Shown: positions 1 to 12,076 of the stretch, one piece after another
How the letters are laid out: each line of letters starts with the position of its first letter
Numbering within the stretch: position 1 is the first letter of the stretch
DNA from: Chondrosia reniformis
Lineage: Eukaryota > Porifera > Demospongiae > Chondrillida > Chondrillidae
Direction: 5' to 3'
DNA: 64,000 bases
Assembly: GCA_947172415.1 (NCBI GenBank)
Contig: OX359193.1
Location: 3,218,501 to 3,282,500, forward strand
Program-made: the position numbers and the translations under genes
The notes under the pieces: generated by a model
The model's database searches: none
Seen by the model: only the letters and a program-made list of their open reading frames with translations
Told to the model about the DNA's origin: nothing

Positions 1-2809
1 ATTCTCTTTTCTTTGCAGCCTCATGCTTCTTGTATGCAGTTGCCAATGAGGAGGAACGGTTGCTGGGCGCGTTTGGGTGAAAAACCCGTATGTCAAAGAA
101 TGCGTCCTGAGCTTTGCTCCAAAAACCCCTGGCACGGATGTCTGGGCGAGCACCATCTGCAACATTTGCTGAACGTAGATGAAATGTTTCACCTGTCAGT
201 GGCTGTAAGGGAGGTTCTGTGGCAACATTGTGGCATACCTCGGTGAGCAATGAGGCAGTGATATCACGGATCTCATTGTGGCGGATGATCGGAAAGCCAC
301 CCATTGGACATATCATGGCATGATCAACAGTGAACGCTGTTCCACAGTTGCATGTTTGGGGAGGGTTGTTTAGGGTCCATCCATATCTTAGGCATGGTGC
401 ATCTCGAAATTCCCCCTTGTTTAGGTAGAATCCATGCTCTTCCAATGGAGTGACTGTCAGCCAGGAGGAAGATCCTTTCTCTTTGGCCAGGTCAACTGCA
501 CGCTGCAGATGGGGGGAGAGATGATCGTATACCTCTTTGGCTTTCTTATCCTGCTTCTGTCTCTTCTTATGCCGAATGTCTTGCTTGATGGACATGATCT
601 GGCCGGCCTCAATCACTTGATTGGACTCTTGTGAGACTATCAGGGCTACAAGGGGCATTGTAAATTCTTCTGAGGCGGCAAAAATTTCGCCAGCTTTTGT
701 TGCGGGGTTTGCCAATGCCATCCCACCTAATCTAGCAGGAAGGGCCAGCAGCTCGCGCTCAAGGTCAGAGCAGGTCGCCCGACCTGTCAGGGCAGGAATC
801 AGGGTTTGCTGAATGGCAGCCTCCAGAGGTAGTAGTAAATCATCAATGTCTGGAATTGTTCGTGACAGGTATGACCAGCGACTAGATAGGCCATGTACAA
901 AGGCAGCGTAGGCAGCATGTGGCTGGGAGATGGCTATTTCAGATAGGTGAGATATCTCCTGGAGCCAACCTTGTACTTTGTCACGGACATATTCCTCGGT
1001 AAAGGTCCTGGAACCGAGAGCAGCACCTAGGTGGCGTTTCCCATGAATGGAGATTTGTATGTCGGTGTCTCTAAATATCTGTCTGGCCCTTTCCTCATGT
1101 TCTTCTTTCACCACTAGATGTGTTTTGGAACCATTGGGATGATATCCGAAGGTGGGTCCACTTAAAGATAGATTTTCCCACCAAGCTCTCAGTTGTGTGC
1201 AGGTACCAGCACATGTCGCATCGTCGGCAAACCACACTTGACTGGCTTCTGGATTTCTTGTTCTCAGCTGCTGGATCAATGGGGTAATTGCCAGAGCGTA
1301 CATGGCCATTGCCAAGGGGTCCCCTTGTGTTGTACCTTCCGTTGATTCAATTTCTCCACTTCCTGTGATGACCATCCTGACTGGTGCTCTATAGGTGTTG
1401 ATCAAAATAGGTGCTAAAGGAGGACATAGGATGCTGATGTTTTGGAGGGCAGCCTGCCTGTTAATGGTGTTAAAGGCATTTGTGGCATCCACCAGGAGGA
1501 TGCCTTCAGTCTCAGGGCTTCTGAATATCTGTCGCATGGCATGTACTGCTGCTTCACATCCCCCCTCCTGCCCAGAACATAGCTGAAGAGGGTCTGCCAC
1601 TTTTCCAATATCCCAACCAATGATACGAAGCACAGACTTTGCTATGATTCGTCTTGGGACCTCCCCTACTCCTATAGGTCTTACTCCAGGGCATTTGTCT
1701 AAAGGGATTAGTCGGCAAGCGACAAAAGCACTCAAGCTGTTTGGATGGACAAATGTGGTACATATGCGGCGACCCACCTCAGCCATTGCAGTGCAGAGGC
1801 TGTATGAAGCCTGTCCAAAAGATGAGCACAATCGCTTCCATGCATGAGCGTCTAGTCCTGATGGACCTGCTGCTCCATGAATACGCATGGCTGCTTGGCG
1901 GATAGTGTCTGCATTCAAATGTTCAAAAAGAATAGGGTCAACCAGTTGGGGGGTGGTGTTGTTAAGCAGGGAATCTTCATTAGGTGGCTTTCCTGTAGGA
2001 TGTTTGTCCCGTAGTACACTAAGGGTGGAGCAGAATTGTCGTTCACCACTATCGGTTGTCTCTGGCACGAGGTCTTCCAGAGTTAGGACCCCACCACTTG
2101 TTTTTCTAGACAGGTGTCTTAGTGCACTTTGGGTCTTCCCTTGCATCATCAAGCGTTTGAAGGTTTGTGCAATTAACTCACTGTCAGTTGGTCTTGGTGA
2201 TCTGTGGAGATGTTCCTGAATGCAACGACCTTCCCTTAGGAGTGACTGGATGTCCCTTCTGTGCCAAAGGTCAAGCCTCCTTTTCAGGTGTGTTACATGG
2301 TCTTTGCTTTTGCTGTGTTTACTTGGTTTTTGTAGAAGCAAGACCTGTAAGATGGTACTTGCCTTCATCGCAATGCCTTCAAGGGTAGAGCAGTCAGCGA
2401 AGGCTTGCCAGAGGCGGGCCAGTTCTGCCACAAAGTTTTTCCCAGAAGATCCTGATGGCACTAGAAAGAGGTTTCTTTTCCAGTGTATAACTTCATCGTA
2501 TGCAGCCGCTGTGAGATCAGAAAAGACCTTCCCATCGAGTGATCCCCATCGAAAAGCGGCCGTCTGTGGATCAGGAGATGGCCATTTATCGTCTGAAACT
2601 GTCGTACAGGAAACGGGCCGCTGATCACTTTGAGTTCTTACTGATTCGGTAGGTTGTAATTCCAAGGATTGTTCAGAAGATGATTCTTCGTGATTCAAGT
2701 TGAAGCATTTCCCTGTCTGGTGAGGGAGACAACTGTCACACTTCTTCCCTTCCTTCACGCAGGAGCAGTTCTTACAGCGACCATTGCGGTTACATCCACA
2801 ACAGGGCAT
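1..2809 (-). CDS. Non-LTR retrotransposon polyprotein (reverse transcriptase plus restriction-like endonuclease), intact but cut by the window edge
   Basis: Translating the minus strand from the ATG at 2809 gives 936 codons without a stop, and the frame leaves the window at position 2. Residues 3-35 hold nine cysteines in a CXC-like pattern, probably a zinc-binding nucleic-acid domain. A GAAGPSGLD block lies near residue 312. Reverse transcriptase motifs follow: motif A LLVDATNAFN (Asp about 441), motif B EGTTQGDP (about 491-498) and motif C FADD (527-530). Near the end are a CxC...H...C knuckle (C820, C822, H830, C834) and RPD...FFDIRVF (D890, D906), the layout of R2-group elements with a restriction-like endonuclease. 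Comparison with the related copy ending at 15021 suggests about 80 residues are missing off the edge. The start is chosen because the cysteine motif follows directly, as in the two other copies. Clade assignment is inference; the reading frame and motifs are seen directly. Confidence 0.9.
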   Translation of the reverse strand, partial: MPCCGCNRNGRCKNCSCVKEGKKCDSCLPHQTGKCFNLNHEESSSEQSLELQPTESVRTQSDQRPVSCTTVSDDKWPSPDPQTAAFRWGSLDGKVFSDLTAAAYDEVIHWKRNLFLVPSGSSGKNFVAELARLWQAFADCSTLEGIAMKASTILQVLLLQKPSKHSKSKDHVTHLKRRLDLWHRRDIQSLLREGRCIQEHLHRSPRPTDSELIAQTFKRLMMQGKTQSALRHLSRKTSGGVLTLEDLVPETTDSGERQFCSTLSVLRDKHPTGKPPNEDSLLNNTTPQLVDPILFEHLNADTIRQAAMRIHGAAGPSGLDAHAWKRLCSSFGQASYSLCTAMAEVGRRICTTFVHPNSLSAFVACRLIPLDKCPGVRPIGVGEVPRRIIAKSVLRIIGWDIGKVADPLQLCSGQEGGCEAAVHAMRQIFRSPETEGILLVDATNAFNTINRQAALQNISILCPPLAPILINTYRAPVRMVITGSGEIESTEGTTQGDPLAMAMYALAITPLIQQLRTRNPEASQVWFADDATCAGTCTQLRAWWENLSLSGPTFGYHPNGSKTHLVVKEEHEERARQIFRDTDIQISIHGKRHLGAALGSRTFTEEYVRDKVQGWLQEISHLSEIAISQPHAAYAAFVHGLSSRWSYLSRTIPDIDDLLLPLEAAIQQTLIPALTGRATCSDLERELLALPARLGGMALANPATKAGEIFAASEEFTMPLVALIVSQESNQVIEAGQIMSIKQDIRHKKRQKQDKKAKEVYDHLSPHLQRAVDLAKEKGSSSWLTVTPLEEHGFYLNKGEFRDAPCLRYGWTLNNPPQTCNCGTAFTVDHAMICPMGGFPIIRHNEIRDITASLLTEVCHNVATEPPLQPLTGETFHLRSANVADGARPDIRARGFWSKAQDAFFDIRVFHPNAPSNRSSSLATAYKKHEAAKKRE

Positions 2810-2935
2810 TGCCGCTCTAGAGAACAGATATCCGTTTGATTCGGTCGGTCGGTCGGAATGATTTCTATAACAAATCTAACAAGGAAGGATCTTATTTTGG
2901 CTCGAACTTGAAAGACGCCATTTTTTAATCACTTT
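2810..2935 (-). promoter_or_regulatory. 5' leader of the left-edge retrotransposon with a short upstream ORF
   Basis: This unique sequence lies between the satellite (beginning about 2936) and the main ATG. On the minus strand it contains a nine-codon upstream ORF (2921 to 2892, ending TAA) starting ATGGCG, and a short GACC tandem run at about 2848-2863. The other two copies of the family also begin with a nine-codon upstream ORF starting ATGGTG or ATGGCG. An internal promoter is expected here for such elements, but no specific promoter motif is recognisable. Confidence 0.55.
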
Positions 2936-5900
2936 GTAATGTATGTACTAGTTCTATGTACAAATTTTATGTAATAGCTGTATTTACTAGTTGTATGTAC
3001 TAGTCGTAAGTAGTAGTTGTTTGAACTAGTTGAATGTAGTCATATGTACTACTGGTATGTACTAGTTGTGTGTAATTTTTGTATGTACTATTTATATTTA
3101 CTAGTTGTAGTTACTAATTGGATGTACTAGTTGTCTGTTCTAGTAAGTAGTTACATGTACTAGTTATATTTACTAGTTGTTTGTACTAGTGATAATCTGT
3201 ATTTACTAATTGTATGTACTAGTTATATGTACTAAGTGTATGTACTAGTAAAAATCTGTATTTACTAATGTATGTACTAGTTGTATGTGCTAATTGTATG
3301 TACTAGTTGTATGTACTAGAAAGTTGTTGCATGTACTACTTCTATGTACTAGTTCAATATACCAATTTTATGTAATAGCTGTATTTACTAGTTGTAAGGA
3401 CTATTCGTAAGTAGTAGTTGTTTGAACCAGTTGAATGTAGTCATATATACTACCTGTATATATGTACAAGTTGTGTGTAATGTTTGTATGTACTATTTAT
3501 ATTTACTAGTTTTAGTTACTAATTTGATGTACTTAGTTGTATGCACTAGTTGTATGTACTAGTAACTAGATGTATGTACTAGTCGTATGTACTAGTTGTA
3601 TGTACTAGTTGTTTGAACTGGTTGTATGTAGTTATATGTACCACATGTATGTAGTTGTGTAAAATTTGTGTATGCACTAGTTGTATATACTAGTTGTATA
3701 TAGTAAATAGTTGTATGTACTAGTAACTAGATATATGTAGTAGTTTTTTGTACCAGTTGCATGTACTAGTTGTATGAACTAGTTGTATGAACTAATTGTG
3801 TGTACCCGTTTTATATACTAGTTATATGTACTTGTTGTATGTACTAGTTGTATGGACTAGTTGTATATATGTTCTAGTTGGTAGTTGTATGTACTAGTTA
3901 TATGTACTAGATGATAGTATTAGCTGTATGTACTAGTTGTGTTTACTAATTATATGTACTAGTAACAATCTGTATTTACTAGTTGTAGTTGCATGTACTA
4001 GTTATAGGTACTAGATGATAGTATTAGCTGTATGTACTAGTTGTGTGTACTAATTGTATGTACTAGTAACAATCTGTATTTACTAGTTGTAGTTGCATGT
4101 ACTAGTTATAGGTACTAGTTGTATGTACTAGTTGTATGTACTAGGTGTATGTATTAGTAACAATCTGTATTTTTAGTTGTATGTACTAGTTGTATGTAGT
4201 TATATGTAATATTTGTATCTACTAGTAGAGTGTAATTGCTGTTTTTTCTAGTTATAAGTACTAGTTCTATATACTTATTGCATGTACTAGTTGTATGTAC
4301 TAGTAAGTAGTTGCATATACTAGTTATATGTACTAGTTGTATGTACTAGTTGTATGTAGAAGTAACTAGTTCTATGTAGAAGTAACTAGTTGTATGTATT
4401 AGTTAAAACTGTATTTACTAGTTGTTTGCACTAGTTATATATACTAGTTGTATGTACTAGTTGCATGTAGTAGGTGTATGTGCTAGTAAGTAGTTGCAGG
4501 TTCCAGTTATATTTACTTAGTGTAAGTACTTGTAACAATCTGTATTTACTAGTTGTATGTACTAGTTGTATGAAGTTATATATACTAGTTTTATTTACAA
4601 GTTTTGTGTAAATGTTGTATGAACTAGTTATGTATAATAGTTGTATGTACTAATTGTATGTACCAGTTGTATGTACTAGTAAGTAGTTGCAGGTACTAGT
4701 TATATTTACTAAGTGTAAGTACTAGTAACAATCTGTATTTACTAGCTCTTTGTATTAGTTGTATGTACTAATTGTGTGTGATAGTATCAATCTGTTTTAG
4801 TAGTTGCAAGTACTAGTTTTATGAACTAGTTGTTTGTACTAGTTGTATGTACTAGGTGTATGTCCTTGTAACAACCTGTATTTACTAATTATATGTACTG
4901 GTTGTATCTAGTCATATGTACTAGGTGTATGTCCTAGTTGTGTGTAATTGTTGTATGTACTAGTTATATGTACTAGTTGTATGTACTAATTGTATATACT
5001 AGTTGTATATACTAGTAAGTAGTTGCATGTACTAGTTTTATGTACTAGTTCTATGTACTAAATTTATGAAGTAGCTGTATGTCCTAGTTGTATGTTCTAG
5101 TCGTAAGTAGTAGTTGTTTCAACTAGTTGTATGTAGTTATATGTACAACTCATATGTACAAGTTGTGTGTAATTTTGTATGTACTAGTTGTATGTACTAG
5201 ATGTATGAACTAGTTGTATTTACTCATAGTATGTAGTAGTTGCATGTACTAGTAATTAGTTGCATGTACTAATTAAATGTACTAGTTGTGTGTACTAGTT
5301 GTATATACTAGGTGGATGAACTGTAACAATCCTAATTTACTATTTGCAAGTACTAGCTCTATGGACTATTTGAATACTAGTTGTGTATAATTGTTTTATC
5401 TGCTATATAGTTATATGTACTAGTTGTAAGTACTAGCTGTATGTACTAGTTATATGTACTAGTTGTATGTACTAGTTGTTTGAACTAGTTGTATGTAGTT
5501 GTACCTTCTACATGTATGTACTAGTTAAGTGGATTTTATGTATGTAGTAGTTATATTTACTAGTTACAGTTAAAAGTTTTATGTACTAGTTGTATTTACT
5601 AGTTGTTGGTACTAGAAACTAGATGTATGTACTTGTTGCATGAACAAGTTGAATATTTGTACTAGTTGTATGTACTTGTTGTATTTGTGTTCTATTAAGT
5701 AGTTGTATGCACTAGTTAATGTACTAGTTGTATGTACTAGATGTATGAACTAATTGTATATACTAATTGTATTTAGTAGTTGTATGTACTAGTTGTATGT
5801 ACTAGTTATATATAGTAATTGTATGTACTAGCTGAATGGATTAGTTGTATGTACTAATTGTATGGACTTGTTTTATGTACTAGTAAGTAGTAGTAACAAT

Positions 5901-8151
5901 CTGTATTTACCAGTTGTATGTACGAGTTGTATATACTATTTGTATGTACTATTTGTGAGTAATTGTTGTATGTTCTAGTTATATGTACTAGTTGTATTAA
6001 CTAGTTGTTTGTACCAAATAGTTACTAGTTGTATATGCTAGCTGTATGTACTAGTTGTATGTACTAGTTGTTTGAACTAGTTGTATGTAGTTATATGTAC
6101 TACATGTATGTACTAGTTGTGTGAAATATGTGTATATATTAGTTATATCTTCTAACCGTTGTTAATAGTGGTATGTTTTAGTTGTAAGTACTATTTGTAT
6201 GTACAAGTAAATACATATATGTACTAGTTGTATTTACTAGTTGTATATAATTGCTATATGTACTTGTTTTATGTACTAATTGTATTTACTAGTTGTATAT
6301 GTGTTCTAATTAGTAGTTTTATGTACTAGTTATATATGCTAGTTGGATGTACTAGCTGTATGTACTAGTTGTATGTACTACTTGTATGTACAAGTAACAA
6401 TCTGTATTTACTAGCTGTCTGTACTTGTTGTAAGCACTAATTGTGTGTACTAGTATCAATCTCTATTTAATAGTTGCATGTACTAGTTATAAGTACTAGT
6501 TCTATGTACTAGTTGTATATACTAAGTGTATGTACCAGTAATAAGCTGTGTTTACTAATTGTATGTACTAGTTGTATGTGCTAATTCTATGTACTAATTT
6601 GATGTACTAGCTGTATGTACTAATTGTATGTACTAGTCATAAGTTGTAGTTGTATGTAGTTTCATGTACTATTGGTATGTACTAGGTGTGTGTTATTTTT
6701 GTATGTACTAGTTATATTTACTATATAGATGTGGTTACTAATTTTATGTACTAGTTGTGTGTAATTTTTGCATGTACTTGTTTTATGTACTAGTTGTAGG
6801 TACTAGTTGTATGTTATAGTTGTATGTACTAGTGAGTATTTGCATGTACTACTAGTATGTTCTAGTTCTATGTACTAGTTTTATGTACAAGCTCTATATA
6901 CTAGTTATAAGAACTAGTCTTATGTGCTCGTTGTATGTACTAGTATCTAGTTATATGTACTGGTTAGATATACAATTTTTATGTACTACTAGTAACAATC
7001 TTTATTTACTACTTGTATGTACTATTTGAATGTACAAGTTGTATGTGTAACTTATATGTACTGGTAATATGTGCTAGTTCCATGTACTACTTATTGAACT
7101 AGCTGTATGTACTAGTTATGTGCAGTAGTTGAATTGAATAGTTGTATGTACTAGTTGTATGTACCAGTTAGATATACTAGTTGTATCTCTTAGTTGTATG
7201 TATTAGTTGCATGGACCAGTAACTAGAAGTATGTACTAGTTGTATGTACTACTTGTATTTACTAGTTGTATATACCAGTTAGATATACTAGTTGTATGCA
7301 CTAGTTTGATATAGTAGTTGTATGTTCTAGTGGTATGTACCATTTAGATATACTAGTTGAATGTACTAGTAACTATATGTATGTACTAGTTGTGCGTACT
7401 ACTTGTATTGACTAGTTGTATATACATACTATTTCTATGCACTTGTTCTATGTACTAATTGTAGCTTCTAGTTGCATGTACTATTTGTATGTACTAGTAA
7501 CTAGTTGAATGTACTATTTATATGTACTAGTTGTATGTACTAGGTGTATGAACTAGTTGTATGTACTAGTTACAATCTGTAATTACTACTTGAAGGTACT
7601 AATTGTATTTACTTGTTATAGGTAGTTATATGTACTAGTAGTATATGCAAGTTATATTTACTAGTTGTAGTTACTACCTTTTGTACTAGTTATATGTACT
7701 AGTTAGATGTACTATTTGCATGTACTAGTTGTATGTACTAGTTCTATGTACTAGTTGTATGTACTATTAACTAACTGTATGTACTAAATGTATGCACTAG
7801 TTGTGTGTATTAATTGTAATTAGATATATGTACTACCTGTATGTACTAGTTGTGTTTAATGGTTGTATGTACTAGTTATTTTACAAGTTGTGTGTATTAG
7901 TTGTATGTACTAGTAACTAGTTGTATGTTCTAGTTGTATGTACTAGTGGTATATGCAAGTTATAAGAACTGGTTATATGTACTAGTTCTATGTACTACTA
8001 ATAACAATCTGTATTAACTACTTTTATGTACTAGCTTTATGCACTAGGTGTATGTGCAAGTTATATGTACTGGTTATATGAACTAGTTCTATGTAATACT
8101 TATAATACTAGTTGTAAGTACTAGTTGTGTGTAGTAGTTGTATGTACTAGT
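2936..8151 (+). repeat. 13-bp minisatellite array, tract 1
   Basis: Degenerate head-to-tail units of TACTAGTTGTATG. Twenty-base variants are interspersed, such as TACTAGTAACTAGTTGTATG and TACTAGTAACAATCTGTATT, along with 26-base pairs in which TAATTG replaces TACTAG. Small local duplications are visible: a block beginning ATGATAGTATTAG recurs at 3911 and 4015. No gene or RNA is seen. Confidence 0.93.
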
Positions 8152-8153
8152 TA

Positions 8154-8887
8154 CAGTGGAGCCGGCCTAATGCGGTCACCCTAGGGAGACAAACTTGCTG
8201 GCTGTAATACACAGGTGGCTGTATTAACAAGGTTCTCATTAATATTCATTGACAAAACACATGATTGTTATACAAAGATACGTTTTCGGGCAAGCATCTT
8301 AAAATCAACTTCAGCGGCTAGAACGAAAAATACTGTATACTTAAGGTGTTAAGGTATTAGTCATTACTTGACCGTCAAAATAACATCGAATTCATTATAA
8401 TGTTCGTACCCGCTATGTGTATACACTTCATTCACAAAAACTTAACACGTCCAGGATCAAAACACCAGACCAGGAAAGCTTAATTCGGTATAAACGAATT
8501 TTTCCAAGATTTGCTCCTAAAAGGGAAGGTTTTATGTTGTTTTATACCGTTTTTTCAAAACTTTTCGTTACAACCGAAATTTCGTTAAATCAGAACTTTA
8601 TAAGAAAGCTGCAAGAGTCACTGAAGGAATGAAGGAGACTCTTTAGAATATTTTATCGATAAATTGTTGTCATTTACTTACTTTCAAATCTGTATGGCCA
8701 CATTACAGAGTAGAGAAATCCCTTCGGGGCCACGGAAAGGTGACCACTTTACGCATTATGCAGGTGACCGCATTAATAAGGTCTTGATGTATACTTCAAT
8801 ATAGCGGATTGTTCGGGAGTATACGTTGGCGACCGGAAAAGGGAGGTGACCACTTTAATAAGGTGACCTCTTACTCAGGTTCCACTG
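8154..8887. mobile_element. Non-autonomous terminal-inverted-repeat DNA element with TA target duplication (Tc1/mariner-like)
   Basis: The insert begins CAGTGGAGCC and ends with the complement of CAGTGGAACC. It is flanked by TA on both sides (8152-8153 and 8888-8889). Blocks reading GGTGACC...AATAAGG recur near both ends. A paralogous satellite block near 44551-44570 lacks the insert and reads straight through with a single TA, which fixes the boundaries. A 71-codon frame inside (8417-8632) shows no recognisable transposase, so the copy is non-autonomous. The TA duplication and the CAGTGGAACC-type ends fit the Tc1/mariner/pogo superfamily; the exact family is inferred. Confidence 0.85.
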
Positions 8888-8889
8888 TA

Positions 8890-11800
8890 TATGCATTCGT
8901 TGTATGTACTAACTGTATGTACTAGTTGTATATAGTTATATGTACAAGTTGTATATACTAGTTGTTTATAATAGTTTTATGTAAAAGTTGAATGTACTTG
9001 TAACTAGTTGTATATACTACTTTTAAGTACTAGTTGTATGGGCAAGTTGTTTGTTCTAGTTGTATGAACTAGTAACTAGTTGTATGTAGTAGTTATATGT
9101 ACTATTTGTATATAGCAGTTTTATGTACTAGTTGAATGTACTAGTAACAATCTGAATTTACTACTTATATATACTAGAGTTATATGTACTAGGTGTATAT
9201 ACTAGTAATATTGACTAGTTGTAGTTACTAGTTTTATATACTAGTTGTAGGGACTAGTTCTATGTACTAGTTGTGTGTGCTAGTAACTAGTTGTATGTAC
9301 TAGTTAGATATACTAGTTGTATGTACTAGTTGTATCTACTAGTTACAATCTGTATGTATTATTTGTATGTACTAGTTGTATGTACTAGATGTATGCAGAT
9401 ATATGTACTACTTGTATGTACTAGATGTTTCTAATGGTAGTATGTAGTTATTATATTTACTAGCTTTAGTTATTAGTTGTATGTACTAGTTGAATGTACT
9501 AGTTGCATGGACTAGTTTCTGGATGTATGTACTAGTTGTATGTACTAGTTGTTTGTTCTAGTTGTATATTCTTGTTCTATGTACTAGTTCTATGTACTAG
9601 TTATATGTTCTTGTTGCATGTACATACTAGTAACTAGTTGAAAGTACTAGTTATATGTACTAGTTGTATGTACTAGTTGTATGAACTAGTTGTATGTACC
9701 AGTTGTATTTACCAGTTGTAGTGATTAGTTGTATGTACTAGTTGTATGTACCACTTGTATATACTAGTTGTATTTATTTGTTGTATGCACTATTTATTTG
9801 TACTAGTTGTAGTAATTACTTGTTTGTACTACTTGTATGTACTAGTTACATGTACTAGTAACTAGATGTATGTACTAGTTATATGTACAAGTTTTATGTA
9901 ATAGATACTAATTGTATATACTAATTGTATGTACCAATTGTGTGTAATTGTTGTATGTACTAGTAATTTGTCATAGTTGTAGTTACTAGTTGTACCAATT
10001 GTGTATATTAGTTGTTTTTATTAGTAACTATCTGTATGTCGTAGTTGTATGTACTAGTTGTATGTACTAGTAGTAGATTCTAGTTATATGTACTAGTTGT
10101 ATGTACTAGTTGAATGTACTAGTAACTAGTTGTATGTATTAGTTCAATGTAGTATTTGAATGTACCAGTCACTAGTTTTATTTACTAGTTTTATGGACAA
10201 GTTGTATGTACTAGTAACTCATTCTATATGGTAGTTGTACATTGTTGAGGATTGTAGTAGTAACCATTTGTATGTAATTGTTGTATGTACTAGTTCTTTG
10301 TACTAGTTATAGAACTAGTGGTACGTACTAATTGAATGTACTAGTTGTATATACTAGTTGGGTTTACTAGTTGTATGTACTTGTACCTAGTTGTATGTAG
10401 TAGTTATATGTGCTATTTGTATGTAGTAGTTTTATGTACTAGTTGAATGTTCTAGTAACAATCTGTATTTACACCCTGTATATACTAGTTGTATGTACTA
10501 GTTGTATGTAGTAATATTTACTAGTTGTATATACTAATTATATTCACTAGTTGTAGTTACTAATTGTATGTAAAAGTTGTAGGGACTAGTTGAATGTACT
10601 AGTAATCTTTATGTACTAATTGTATGCACTAGTTGTATGTACTAGTTGTATGTAGATATATGTTCTAATTGTATGTACTAGATGTGTGCATGGTTGTATG
10701 TACTTATTATATTTAGTAGTTGTAGTTATTAGTTGTATGTACTAGTTGCATGTAATAGTTGCATGTACTAGTAACTAGATGTACGTACTAGTTGTATGTA
10801 CTAGTCGTACTTTCCCGTTGTATATACTTGTTCTATGTACTAGTTCTATGTACTAGTTCTATGTTCTAGTTGCATGTTCTAGTCGTATGTACTAGTAACT
10901 AGTTGAATGTACTAGTTATATGTTCTAGTTGTAGGTACTAGTTGTATGAATTAGTTGTATGTACTAGTTGTATGTAGGTATATGTACTAATTATGTGAAA
11001 TTGTTGTACGTACTAGTTCTATTTACTAGTTTTAGTTACTAATTGTATGTACTACTTTTATGTACTAAGTGTATGTACCAGTAACTTGATGTATGTACTT
11101 GTTGTATGTACTAGTTGTACATACTAGTAAGTAGTTGATGTATTAGTTATATGTACTAGTTGTATGTACTAGCTATATGTATTAGTTGTATAGACAAGTT
11201 TTGTGTACTAATTGTATGTATTAGTTGTATGTACTAGTTGTGTGTACTAGGTGTATGTACTAGTAACCATCTGTATTTACTAGTTGTATGTACTAGTTTT
11301 ATGTATTAGTGGTACGTAGTTATATGTAATACTTGTATATGCTAGTTATATGTACTAGTTTAATGTACTAGTTGTATGTACTAGTAGTATGTACCAGTTA
11401 CTAGTTGTATGTAGTAGTTGTTTGTACTGGTTTCTAGTTGTATGTAGTCTAGGTGTATGTACTTGTTATTTGTACTAATTATATGTACTTGTTTTATGTC
11501 CAAGTTGGAGTACTAATTGTATGTACTAGTTGTTTGTACTAGTAGTAGTTCTAGTTTATGTACAATTTATATGAACTAGTTATATGTGTATGCACTGTTT
11601 AAATATAATTGTTGTATGTACTAGTTATATGTGCTCATTATATGTACTAGTTCTATGCACTAGTTGTAGTTCTAGTTGTATGTACTAGTTGTAAGTACTA
11701 GTTGTATGTACTAATTGGATGTACTAGTTGTATGTATTAGTCGTATATACTAGTTGTATTTACTAGTTGTGTGTACAAATTGAATTTACTATTTAAATGT

Positions 11801-11990
11801 ACAATATAGTTGTATGTACTAGTTGTAAGTACGCATTACTAGTAGAGGTTCTAGTTGTATTTACTCAAATGGAAGTAGTAGTTGCATGTTCTAATTGTAT
11901 GTAGTAATTTTGTGTACTAGTAAAGTGCTAGTTGTATGTTCCAATTGTATGTAATAGTTTTATGTACTTGTAATATATACTTGTAGTATG
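8890..11990 (+). repeat. 13-bp minisatellite array, tract 2
   Basis: Same satellite, same orientation. Much of this tract aligns, with gaps, to 44.5-47.4 kb: shared rare patches include GTAGTAGTAACCA near 10255 and 47140, and a motif ending AAAGTTGAAT near 8985 and 44640. The last 400 bases resemble both 45610-46080 and 49200-49490. No gene is seen. Confidence 0.92.
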
Positions 11991-12013
11991 TATAATATGT
12001 GAAAAAAGAAAAA

Positions 12014-12043
12014 ATGGTGACACCTCGTGTTTTGATTGAGTGA
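12014..12043 (+). other. Nine-codon upstream ORF of the retrotransposon
   Basis: ATGGTGACACC... runs nine codons to TGA at 12041-12043. It is in frame with the main ATG at 12077, with no other stop between them, so read-through would join the two. The third copy has the equivalent ORF at 49870-49899. Confidence 0.5.
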
Positions 12044-12076
12044 TTGATTGAGAATCGCACTGAGATTTTGAGAAGA

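Noticed and set aside
434..2624. Several plus-strand frames of 60-134 codons at 13-2624
   Set aside because: They are antisense shadows of the intact minus-strand retrotransposon protein.
2936..8151. CRISPR-like array
   Set aside because: Units are 13 and 20 bp, contiguous and degenerate, with no spacers and no cas genes; this is a eukaryotic minisatellite.
8417..8632. 71-codon frame in the TA-flanked element
   Set aside because: No transposase motif and no related frame; likely chance in AT-rich DNA.
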